Shown here one piece after another: positions 1 through 6,014 of a stretch of DNA of 9,927 bases. Each line of letters opens with the position of its first letter. Position 1 is the stretch's first letter. The notes beneath the pieces are model-generated. The model saw only the letters and a program-made list of their open reading frames with translations, did not search any database and was not told the DNA's origin. A program made the translations under genes and the position numbers. Source of the stretch: Bacillota bacterium (lineage in GTDB: Bacteria > Bacillota > Clostridia > Oscillospirales > Acutalibacteraceae); contig JAQXHB010000032.1 in the NCBI GenBank assembly GCA_029007015.1, positions 1 through 9,927 on the forward strand, written 5' to 3'.

Positions 1-247
1 TGTAAAGGAGGATCGTTCCCGCCGTATGATTGCGGCGATGAAACGATGCCGAGCAAAATTCTTGCAAGAATGTATTGGCCACACCGTCCGTGTTTTACTT
101 GAAAGTGAGCGCGGCGGCCGATTGAGCGGTTACACCGAAAACTACACACCGGTGAGTGTTGACGGCACATCGGAGCTTAGCGGGCAAATCGTTTCGGTCG
201 AGATAATCGGCACCGACGGCGACTGCTGTATCGGAAAAATAATTTAA
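1..247 (+). CDS. mtaB: tRNA methylthiotransferase MtaB-type, C-terminal fragment (5' end outside window)
   Basis: The reading frame is open from base 2, so this is the last ~81 codons of a gene that begins before the window; the ATG at 26 is internal. The fragment has the basic helix that ends the radical-SAM part of methylthiotransferases (KEDRSRRMIAAMKRC), followed by a TRAM-like RNA-binding beta domain with the motif GYTENYTPV. Proteins of the MtaB branch of the MiaB/RimO family add a methylthio group to threonylcarbamoyl-adenosine 37 of tRNAs reading ANN codons, using two Fe-S clusters and S-adenosylmethionine in the cytoplasm. The catalytic cysteines lie outside the window, so MtaB rather than MiaB or RimO rests on the GYTxNY motif and the C-terminal layout. 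It ends with TAA and runs towards gpsA, with a terminator shared between them. Confidence 0.75.
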   Translation, partial: VKEDRSRRMIAAMKRCRAKFLQECIGHTVRVLLESERGGRLSGYTENYTPVSVDGTSELSGQIVSVEIIGTDGDCCIGKII

Positions 248-253
248 GATAAA

Positions 254-288
254 AAATCACCTGCCAATTCAGAATCGGCAGGTGATTT
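254..288. terminator. bidirectional intrinsic terminator between mtaB and gpsA
   Basis: A 12-bp perfect stem (254-265 with 277-288, core CACCTGCC/GGCAGGTG) has an 11-base loop. It is flanked by an A run on the left (251-256), which reads as a U run for leftward transcripts, and by ATTTAAGTTTTATTT on the right for rightward transcripts. It sits exactly between two convergent genes, 7 bases after the mtaB stop and 6 before the gpsA stop, so it can end both. Confidence 0.9.
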
Positions 289-293
289 AAGTT

Positions 294-1301
294 TTATTTC
301 AGCCAGTTCGTGTCAAGTTCATGCCGCTTGGGGCGGCTCATCAGCCGACTTACTATCGTATCAACCGGCGCGCCGCAGTAAAGCACATTGTAGCACTCAT
401 TGGCAATGGGCATATTGACGCCGTATTTCTGCGCCAATTGATGCGCCGTTTTCACCGCATGATAGCCCTCAACGGTCATACCAACCGAGTCGAGCGCCTC
501 CTGCACACTTTTACCGCGGCCGATTTCTATGCCGAAGCGGCGGTTGCGGCTGTGCATGGAAGTACAAGTGACAATCAAATCGCCCAAACCGGCAAGACCG
601 GCAAATGTATCTTTATCAGCGCCCATTGCGCAGCCGAGCCGCGCAATTTCGGTCAGTCCGCGTGTCATAAGTGCCGCTCGCGTATTGTCACCGACGCCAA
701 GCCCGTCACCAATGCCGCAGGCAAGGGCAATTATGTTTTTCAGCGCACCGCCGACCTCAACGCCGATAATATCGGTATTGACATACACTCGCATGGTCTC
801 GCCCGACACAAAGTCCTGAACCGCCTCTGCCACCGATATATCAGCCGACGCGGCAACCAGTGAAGTGGGAACGCCGCGCGCCACCTCCTCAGCGTGAGAA
901 GGGCCGGACAGCGCGGCAATCGGGTTATTGGGCAAGGCGCGGGCAATAACCTCTGAGAGCCGCTCAAGCGACTGCTCATCAAAGCCCTTGGCGACATCGA
1001 CAATGATGGCGCGATCATTCACCACACCGCGCAGACGCTCGGCAGTTGAGCGCACAGCCACCGACGGAGTAGCAATTATGACAACATCAGCATCGCTCAC
1101 CGTTCCGATATTGCCGGTAATGGCAATATCGTCTGCCAGTTTTATACCGGGCAGCAGTTTTTCGTTTCCGCGGGCCGCAGACAAACTGCTAACCTCATTT
1201 TCAAACGGCGACCACATGGCAACACTGTTGCCGTTGTCGTGCAAAAGAATGGCCAGTGCTATTCCCCAGCCGCCGCAACCGAGAATGACGATTTTTTTCA
1301 T
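294..1301 (-). CDS. gpsA: glycerol-3-phosphate dehydrogenase [NAD(P)+]
   Basis: The 335-residue protein has the usual length for GpsA, which reduces dihydroxyacetone phosphate to sn-glycerol-3-phosphate in the cytoplasm, the backbone precursor for phospholipids. The N-terminus carries the Rossmann NAD(P)-binding motif GCGGWG (residues 8-13). VAKGF (K105) and GGALKN (K188) are the conserved lysine segments of the family, K188 matching the catalytic lysine. GLAGLGDLIVTCTS followed by SRNRRFG (about 235-257) is the C-terminal substrate-domain signature. I chose the ATG at 1301 because AAAGGTG lies six bases upstream; the longer GTG reading at 1310 would fall inside that ribosome binding site. 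It follows plsY by 5 bases and is the last gene of the leftward cluster, so its product feeds the enzyme encoded just before it. Confidence 0.96.
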   Translation of the reverse strand: MKKIVILGCGGWGIALAILLHDNGNSVAMWSPFENEVSSLSAARGNEKLLPGIKLADDIAITGNIGTVSDADVVIIATPSVAVRSTAERLRGVVNDRAIIVDVAKGFDEQSLERLSEVIARALPNNPIAALSGPSHAEEVARGVPTSLVAASADISVAEAVQDFVSGETMRVYVNTDIIGVEVGGALKNIIALACGIGDGLGVGDNTRAALMTRGLTEIARLGCAMGADKDTFAGLAGLGDLIVTCTSMHSRNRRFGIEIGRGKSVQEALDSVGMTVEGYHAVKTAHQLAQKYGVNMPIANECYNVLYCGAPVDTIVSRLMSRPKRHELDTNWLK

Positions 1302-1306
1302 GCAGG

Positions 1307-1981
1307 TCACCTTTTAACTTTGAGCGGCTTTTCCTCGCCGCGCCGTATGCGAATGATGTTTTCTTTATGCTTGTATAAGGCAAATCCGATTATGACTGCC
1401 GTCAGTACTGTATTAAGTACGGTAAAACCGATCGGCAGGCCGAGGTAAATTGACTTGAGCAATGCGGTAAAGATCATATCAACTCCGGCCATAACCGAAC
1501 TGACCGATATGATGCCGAAAAAGAGCAGTGAGATAATGAAAAATGCCAAACCAAATGCCGCAACAACCGGGTCGATGACTATGAATATGCCAAGCGTTGT
1601 TGCAACCCCCTTGCCGCCGCGGAAGCCGAAAAACAGTGGATATGCGTGACCGATAAGGCATGCGAATCCGCAGATATAGAGCATATATTCGGGCGAAAAC
1701 ACCTGCGAAATCATGCTGTCAGCGCCGCCCGGAGCCGGAATAAGTATAAACGATTTGCAAATAAGCATGGAGGCGATGCCCTTGGCCGCGTCTCCGAGGA
1801 AGGTTATCAGGCCCGGAAAAAAGCCGTGCACCCTCATCATATTGGTCATGCCGGCATTGCCACTGCCGTGGGTGCGTATGTCGTCTGAAAACATGCGCGA
1901 AATAAGCACCGCAAAGTTGACACTGCCGATAAGATAACACAGCGCCAGTGAAATAACCAATCGTAGAATAAACTCGGCCAT
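1307..1981 (-). CDS. plsY: acyl-phosphate:glycerol-3-phosphate acyltransferase PlsY
   Basis: PlsY is an integral membrane enzyme that transfers an acyl group from acyl-phosphate to glycerol-3-phosphate, making lysophosphatidic acid, the first step of phospholipid synthesis in most Gram-positives. The 224-residue protein is strongly hydrophobic, with several membrane segments. It has the family motifs GSGNAGMTN (39-47), GDAAKG (63-68) and HAYPLFFGFRGGKGVAT (112-128), plus the C-terminal KHKENIIRIRRGEE signature (204-217). It is slightly longer than typical family members of about 195-215 residues. The ATG at 1981 has GAGGAG about nine bases upstream, inside the end of der, whose stop is 4 bases before. 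It lies directly ahead of gpsA, which supplies its acceptor substrate. Confidence 0.95.
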   Translation of the reverse strand: MAEFILRLVISLALCYLIGSVNFAVLISRMFSDDIRTHGSGNAGMTNMMRVHGFFPGLITFLGDAAKGIASMLICKSFILIPAPGGADSMISQVFSPEYMLYICGFACLIGHAYPLFFGFRGGKGVATTLGIFIVIDPVVAAFGLAFFIISLLFFGIISVSSVMAGVDMIFTALLKSIYLGLPIGFTVLNTVLTAVIIGFALYKHKENIIRIRRGEEKPLKVKR

Positions 1982-1985
1982 TTTA

Positions 1986-3302
1986 TCACTCTCCTCTTTC
2001 TCTGATAATCATTCGCACAGGAGTACCCTCCAGTCCGAATGTAGACCGTATCTGATTTTCGATATAGCGCTGATATGAATAGTGGAACAAATCGGCGCGG
2101 TTGCAAAAACAAACGAATGTCGGCGGGCAGGTCGAGGCCTGTGTAATGTAGTAGATTCTCAGGCGGCGTCCCTTATCCGACGGAGGCTGGACACGCGCCG
2201 TAGCATCGGCCAAAACCTTGTTGAGCATGCCGGTTGAGATGCGCATGTTGTTTTGCTCATATACAAATTTGATGAGTTCGTACAGTCGGTCAATTCGCTG
2301 ACCGGTCTTGGCCGATATGAAAATAATCGGCGCGTAACTCATAAACGCAAAATCCTTCATCAGTTCCTTGCGGTATGAGTCCATGGTCTTGCCGTCCTTT
2401 TCGACGACATCCCACTTGTTGACGGCAATTATACAGCCGCGGCCGGCCTCAAGTGCCAAGCCCGCCACCTTTGAGTCTTGTTCGGTAAAGCCCTCTGCGG
2501 CGTCGATCATGATTACGCACACATCGGCGCGATCAATGGCCATGCGACTGCGCAAGACGCTGAAATGCTCGATAGAATCGGTCACCTTGCTCTTGCGGCG
2601 CAAACCGGCCGTGTCAATAAAGTTAAAGTGGCCGTACTCATTGTCGACCGCCGTGTCGATGGCGTCGCGAGTGGTGCCGGCAATATCCGACACTATGGCT
2701 CGCTGCTGGCCCGAAATGCGGTTGACGAGGGATGACTTGCCGACATTCGGCTTGCCGATAATGGCAACATTGATGCGGTCGTCCTCCTCCTCATCATCGG
2801 CCGGCGGCAGAAATTTGATGACCTCGTCTAGCAAGTCGCCAGTACCGTGACCGTGAACCGACGACACAGCGATGGGGTCGCCAAGGCCGAGATTGTAAAA
2901 CTCATAAAATTCAGGCGGCACATCTCCGATTTTGTCGCACTTGTTGACACACAAAACAATTGGTTTGCCGCTCTTTTGCAGCATGGCGGCAACATCGCTG
3001 TCGGTAGCCACAACGCCCGATTTAAGGTCGGTTACCAGCACGATTACCTCGGCCGTATCAATTGCCAACTGAGCCTGCAAACGCATTTGTTTGAGGATGG
3101 TGTCATCGGACGACGGCTCAATGCCGCCGGTATCGACCAGCATCATTTTGCGTCCGAGCCACTCGCAGTCGCCGTAAATGCGGTCACGGGTGACCCCCGG
3201 CGTGTCGTCAACAATTGACAGCCGTTTGCCAATAAGTTTATTAAAAAGTGTTGATTTGCCAACATTCGGTCGCCCGACTATGGCAACAATCGGTTTTGCC
3301 AT
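1986..3302 (-). CDS. der: ribosome-associated GTPase Der (EngA)
   Basis: Der is an essential tandem-G-domain GTPase that helps assemble the 50S ribosomal subunit. The 438-residue protein has the expected architecture. G domain 1 has GRPNVGKST (10-18), DTGG (57-60) and NKCD (120-123). An acidic linker DDEEEDD (169-175) follows. G domain 2 has GKPNVGKSS (183-191), DTAG (230-233) and NKWD (295-298). A KH-like C-terminal domain ends in a basic segment (about 355-438). The length matches the Bacillus type. The ATG at 3302 is preceded by AGGAG at seven bases; the GTG at 3317 overlaps this site and is less likely. It starts 11 bases after the upstream gene and ends 4 bases before plsY, consistent with one transcript. 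Confidence 0.97.
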   Translation of the reverse strand: MAKPIVAIVGRPNVGKSTLFNKLIGKRLSIVDDTPGVTRDRIYGDCEWLGRKMMLVDTGGIEPSSDDTILKQMRLQAQLAIDTAEVIVLVTDLKSGVVATDSDVAAMLQKSGKPIVLCVNKCDKIGDVPPEFYEFYNLGLGDPIAVSSVHGHGTGDLLDEVIKFLPPADDEEEDDRINVAIIGKPNVGKSSLVNRISGQQRAIVSDIAGTTRDAIDTAVDNEYGHFNFIDTAGLRRKSKVTDSIEHFSVLRSRMAIDRADVCVIMIDAAEGFTEQDSKVAGLALEAGRGCIIAVNKWDVVEKDGKTMDSYRKELMKDFAFMSYAPIIFISAKTGQRIDRLYELIKFVYEQNNMRISTGMLNKVLADATARVQPPSDKGRRLRIYYITQASTCPPTFVCFCNRADLFHYSYQRYIENQIRSTFGLEGTPVRMIIRERGE

Positions 3303-3313
3303 TGATATGCTCC

Positions 3314-4618
3314 TCACATATAATTTATCATAGCATCAAGCAGTTCATATCCGTCAGAACGCACAGCACTGACCGGCACGCCAAGTTGAGCGGATAACTC
3401 ATCAATGTGCATGTCATCAAGCGTAATGTCCTCATCGGCCTTGAACATATTATCGCTGACAAGCAGGCGGTCACCGAGCGGTTTGCCCTTAAGCCCGGCA
3501 ATTATATCCTGCGCAGTCAACAGACCGGCTACGGTGATTGAATGACCGAAAAAGTCATTTTTGATGCGGTATACCTGACACTCTAAATTATGCCACTTGT
3601 TTTTGACAATGTCAACTATTTCGCACATGAGCGGATAAGCGGCATAACCGGTCGCAATGGAAATGCGGCGAACCTTGTCATCACCGTCATACTGCTCAAC
3701 AGCCGATTTTATCTCGTCCTTGAGCAGAGCGCACATGCCCACTCCGTTTTCAAGTTGGCAAAAGTCCTCATAAAACTCGGCATCGGGCAGCGGACGGCCG
3801 GCCTCGATATACAACTCGTCCGACGCGAACACAACCCTGCTGCCGTATTTTTCGAGCATCATACTGCCGTACTGCTCAACCGTGTCAATGACATCAGCGG
3901 CCGTTTGCGGAGTAAACGGCGTCAGTTTTTCCAGTCCCTCGCGGAAGCGGGTCATTCCGAGCGGCACAATCGCAATACTCTGCACCGAGGGGCACAGTCC
4001 GCACAAATCATTGAGCGTGCGGCGCAGTTCATCGCCGTCATTGTACCCCGGGCATATGACCAACTGGCAGTTAATAGATGTACCGGCGGCCGCCAATTTG
4101 TAGAGAGCCGACAGACTCTCACCGGCAAAGCGGTTTTTCATCATTTTGACCCGCAGTTCGGGATTAGTCGTGTGCACAGAGATGTTTATCGGACTAATGT
4201 GCATTTTGATCATGCGGTCAACCTCACGCTCGGTCAAATTGGTCAGCGTGATGTAATTGCCGAACAGAAAGGACAGCCGCGAGTCGTCATCCTTGAAATA
4301 CAAACTCTCGCGCATGCCCTGCGGCAATTGGTCGATAAAGCAGAAAATACATTTGTTTTTACATGAGTGCTGTTTGTCCATCAGGTAGGTTTCAAATTCC
4401 AGCCCCGGGTCGTCGTATTCGCCCTTGCGCACGGTAGCCGTTTTAATTTGCCCCGACCGCTCATATTCAACTCTCAGTTTGCGCTCGTTCATGTAAAAGC
4501 GATAGTCGAGCACATCGACAATTTCGTTTCCGTTGATTGAATAAACGGTGTCACCGACAGTTAAGCCGGCCTTGTCGGCGGCGCTGTGCGGCACGATACC
4601 GGTAATCTTGACTGCCAA
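3314..4618 (-). CDS. PDZ / radical SAM-like DUF512 family protein
   Basis: This 434-residue cytoplasmic protein belongs to the DUF512 family of putative Fe-S oxidoreductases related to NifB/MoaA; I know of no established function. The first ~70 residues form a PDZ-like domain (VPHSAADKAGLTVGDTVYSI at 9-28). A cysteine motif CxxxCxxC follows at C86, C90 and C93, in the pattern that holds a radical-SAM 4Fe-4S cluster, and then a (beta/alpha)-rich core with FLFGNYITLTNL and ISVHTTNPELR. The DUF512 region fills the C-terminus, with NDFFGHSITVAGLLT and MFKADEDITLDD. The start is a TTG codon at 4618 with GGGGAGGAAA about nine bases upstream; no better start exists nearby. It is the first gene of the cluster with der, plsY and gpsA, an arrangement I recall as common in Clostridia. 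Confidence 0.9.
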   Translation of the reverse strand: MAVKITGIVPHSAADKAGLTVGDTVYSINGNEIVDVLDYRFYMNERKLRVEYERSGQIKTATVRKGEYDDPGLEFETYLMDKQHSCKNKCIFCFIDQLPQGMRESLYFKDDDSRLSFLFGNYITLTNLTEREVDRMIKMHISPINISVHTTNPELRVKMMKNRFAGESLSALYKLAAAGTSINCQLVICPGYNDGDELRRTLNDLCGLCPSVQSIAIVPLGMTRFREGLEKLTPFTPQTAADVIDTVEQYGSMMLEKYGSRVVFASDELYIEAGRPLPDAEFYEDFCQLENGVGMCALLKDEIKSAVEQYDGDDKVRRISIATGYAAYPLMCEIVDIVKNKWHNLECQVYRIKNDFFGHSITVAGLLTAQDIIAGLKGKPLGDRLLVSDNMFKADEDITLDDMHIDELSAQLGVPVSAVRSDGYELLDAMINYM

Positions 4619-4645
4619 TGTAACTTTCCTCCCCAGTTATCAACT

Positions 4646-4681
4646 TATAAACAAATATCCCCACGCGAGCGTGGGGATATT
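4646..4681 (-). terminator. intrinsic terminator after rpmF
   Basis: A 12-bp perfect stem (4654-4665 with 4670-4681, core TCCCCACG/CGTGGGGA) closes a four-base loop. Read leftward it is followed by the U-rich TTTGTTTATAA, so it ends the yceD-rpmF transcript 14 bases after the rpmF stop. The rightward side has no T run. It separates rpmF from the DUF512-der-plsY-gpsA cluster, for which I see no convincing promoter in the ~30 bases left before the TTG start. Confidence 0.85.
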
Positions 4682-4694
4682 CACTCCAATAAAA

Positions 4695-4880
4695 TTAGGC
4701 CTCTTTAACAGCCACAACCTGACGGCCGCGATAATAACCGCAGTTGGGGCATACTCTGTGAAGACGCTTATACTCATTGCACTGAGGGCATCTTACGAGC
4801 TGCGGAGCCTCCATCTTCCAGACATTTGAGCGTCTCTTGTCGCGTCTTGCCTTGGAATGTTTTCTCTTCGGTACTGCCAT
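4695..4880 (-). CDS. rpmF: 50S ribosomal protein L32
   Basis: The 61-residue, highly basic protein is L32, a structural protein of the large ribosomal subunit. The N-terminus MAVPKRKHSKARRDKRRS is the family signature. The C-terminal half carries a zinc ribbon with CPQC (C31, C34) and CPNC (C44, C47), so this is the zinc-binding form of L32. The ATG at 4880 has a near-perfect ribosome binding site, AAGGAGGTG, with suitable spacing. It lies 33 bases downstream of the YceD gene, the classic yceD-rpmF pairing, and is followed by a strong terminator. Confidence 0.98.
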   Translation of the reverse strand: MAVPKRKHSKARRDKRRSNVWKMEAPQLVRCPQCNEYKRLHRVCPNCGYYRGRQVVAVKEA

Positions 4881-4913
4881 TTGAGCACCTCCTTAAAACA
4901 GTAATAATACTGG

Positions 4914-5411
4914 CTATTTTAATAGCGTTTTCAGCACAGACAGTCTCGGGTCCCCATCATCCTCACTGCAAGTGCAAGCTTGTCGGTTAAGATTGGCACC
5001 GCAACCGCTGCAAAAGCCGCGGCAATCGTCACTGCACAAGTGTTTGGTGGGCAGTGCCAAGATGAGTTCCTCAAGAACTACGCGGTCAATGTCGAGTTTC
5101 TTATCAGGGATGACCAAAAAGTCGTCGCGCTCCTCATCATTCGCCATAGTTGAGACCAGTGTAAAACACAACTCGGCTGTGATGTGAGCAGTGCACATCT
5201 CTCCGCAGCGGTCGCACAAGTCGGTATAATCACCGCAAACTTGTCCGCGAAGTGTGACGGCACCTGCCCTGTTCTCGGCATAACCGGTAAATCTAACGGG
5301 TGCAGTAAACGGACAAACACCGCGATACTGCTCACCGCTGAAATCGAATGTAAGGTCAATATCCTCTCGCATAGAATCGGTGACGAACAATCGACCAAAA
5401 TCCAATACCAT
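4914..5411 (-). CDS. yceD: YceD/DUF177 family protein
   Basis: Members of the YceD (DUF177) family are encoded next to rpmF in most bacteria and have been linked to 23S rRNA accumulation. The precise molecular role in Firmicutes is not settled. The 165-residue protein shows the family pattern: a beta-rich N-terminus, CDRCGEMC (C66, C69, C73) in the middle, LDIDRVVLEELILALP (about 106-121), and a C-terminal cysteine cluster CSDDCRGFCSGCG (C126, C130, C134, C137) with C146 and C148, probably binding zinc. I chose the ATG at 5411 because GAGGTG lies six bases upstream; a GTG at 5420 lies within that site. Its own strong promoter lies just upstream, giving a short leader of about 20 bases. Confidence 0.9.
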   Translation of the reverse strand: MVLDFGRLFVTDSMREDIDLTFDFSGEQYRGVCPFTAPVRFTGYAENRAGAVTLRGQVCGDYTDLCDRCGEMCTAHITAELCFTLVSTMANDEERDDFLVIPDKKLDIDRVVLEELILALPTKHLCSDDCRGFCSGCGANLNRQACTCSEDDGDPRLSVLKTLLK

Positions 5412-5438
5412 AGAATACACCTCAAATCGACAAGGTAC

Positions 5439-5467
5439 ATTATATAATTATATAATGAATTTGTCAA
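5439..5467 (-). promoter_or_regulatory. consensus sigma-A promoter for yceD-rpmF
   Basis: On the leftward strand TTGACA (5467-5462) and TATAAT (5444-5439) are separated by exactly 17 bases, a perfect match to the housekeeping consensus. The sequence upstream is AT-rich (TGTAAAAATTC), as in an UP element. Transcription would begin near 5432, about 20 bases before the ATG at 5411. The -10 box is one end of an 18-bp perfect AT palindrome (5439-5456). Confidence 0.93.
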
Positions 5468-5506
5468 GGGAATTTCAAAGAATTTTTACATCAAGACAGC
5501 AATTTA

Positions 5507-5530
5507 CGGCCCGGCTGGTTGGCCGAGCCG
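5507..5530 (-). terminator. GC-rich hairpin after the P-loop gene, possible terminator
   Basis: A nine-pair GC-rich stem (5507-5515 with 5522-5530, one G-U pair in the leftward transcript) has a six-base loop. It lies 22 bases after the stop of the small P-loop gene and 40 bases before the yceD promoter. Read leftward it is followed by TAAATTGC rather than a proper U run, so as a terminator it is weak or works by another mechanism. It may instead protect the 3' end of the mRNA. Confidence 0.5.
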
Positions 5531-5551
5531 AAAATCTATTCAGCGGTCAAT

Positions 5552-5968
5552 TCAAATTTTCTTTGCGAATTTAAAGACCTTCTCAGGCAGGTCGCCCTCA
5601 TCACACGAAACGGTAAAGGTAACCTTGGTGTCCAATTTGCTGCAAACGGCATTGAGTCGCTCAACAAAATCGGCAAATTTGTCATAGTCGCGGCCGCCGA
5701 TGCGCAGAGTTGCGTCAACAAACAAATCGGTCAGGTCGTAGTTGCCGGCAAACATGCCGCAGATGAAACCGAACAGGCTGTCATAATCGTTGATGCAGTA
5801 CTCGTCAGAGTCGACCAGTCTTGCCTTATGTGTCAGATCATAGGTCAGTTTTGCGCCCTTTTCAATACAAACCACATTGCCGTTAGAACTGTCAACAGCG
5901 GCATTGACCAGTTCAACCAGACGCTTAGTTTTGCCCGAACCCTTGTTACCGATGATCATTGATATCAT
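5552..5968 (-). CDS. small P-loop ATP-binding protein of unknown function
   Basis: I recognise this 138-residue protein only as a small conserved P-loop protein of Clostridia, sometimes labelled ATP-binding or PilT-like protein; no function is established. The Walker A motif is GNKGSGKT (7-14), right at the N-terminus. A Walker B-like strand LFVD (82-85) precedes ATLRIGGRDYDKF. A final beta strand KVTFTVSCDEGDLPE (115-129) leads into a short basic C-terminal helix. The protein is too short to be a full PilT or transporter ATPase and has no membrane segment. The ATG at 5968 has AAGGAG eight bases upstream; a second ATG three codons on is less well placed. It lies 46 bases behind pgi, probably on the same transcript, with a small stem-loop between. 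Confidence 0.75.
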   Translation of the reverse strand: MISMIIGNKGSGKTKRLVELVNAAVDSSNGNVVCIEKGAKLTYDLTHKARLVDSDEYCINDYDSLFGFICGMFAGNYDLTDLFVDATLRIGGRDYDKFADFVERLNAVCSKLDTKVTFTVSCDEGDLPEKVFKFAKKI

Positions 5969-5986
5969 AAAATCAGCTCCTTATAG

Positions 5987-6008
5987 TTTATCCGCCGAAG
6001 CGGTTAAA
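5987..6008 (-). other. intercistronic UUCG-loop stem between pgi and the P-loop gene
   Basis: Read leftward, CCGC-TTCG-GCGG forms a four-pair stem capped by an especially stable UUCG tetraloop. It is extended past one A-A mismatch by TTTA/TAAA. It lies between the pgi stop and the ribosome binding site of the next gene. No U run follows, so it is unlikely to be a terminator; an mRNA-stability or processing element is more likely. Confidence 0.5.
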
Positions 6009-6014
6009 AACAAA

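Noticed and set aside
1302..1310. GTG start adding MTC to GpsA (and similar upstream GTGs at 3317, 5420 and 7370)
   Set aside because: In each case the GTG lies inside the Shine-Dalgarno sequence of a well-placed ATG (GTGAGGAG, GAGGTG, GTGGAGG), so the ATG is the better start.
3590..4366. A 258-codon rightward open frame antisense to the DUF512 gene
   Set aside because: It has no ribosome binding site, resembles no known protein, and mirrors codon bias of a clearly recognisable gene on the other strand. The same holds for the open frames at 321-863, 2368-2850, 5519-5962, 5877-6452 and 6513-7073.
4914..5411. Unusual cysteine-rich insertion in YceD
   Set aside because: Cysteine clusters of this kind are normal for YceD/DUF177 proteins of Clostridia as far as I recall, so it is not reported as a finding.
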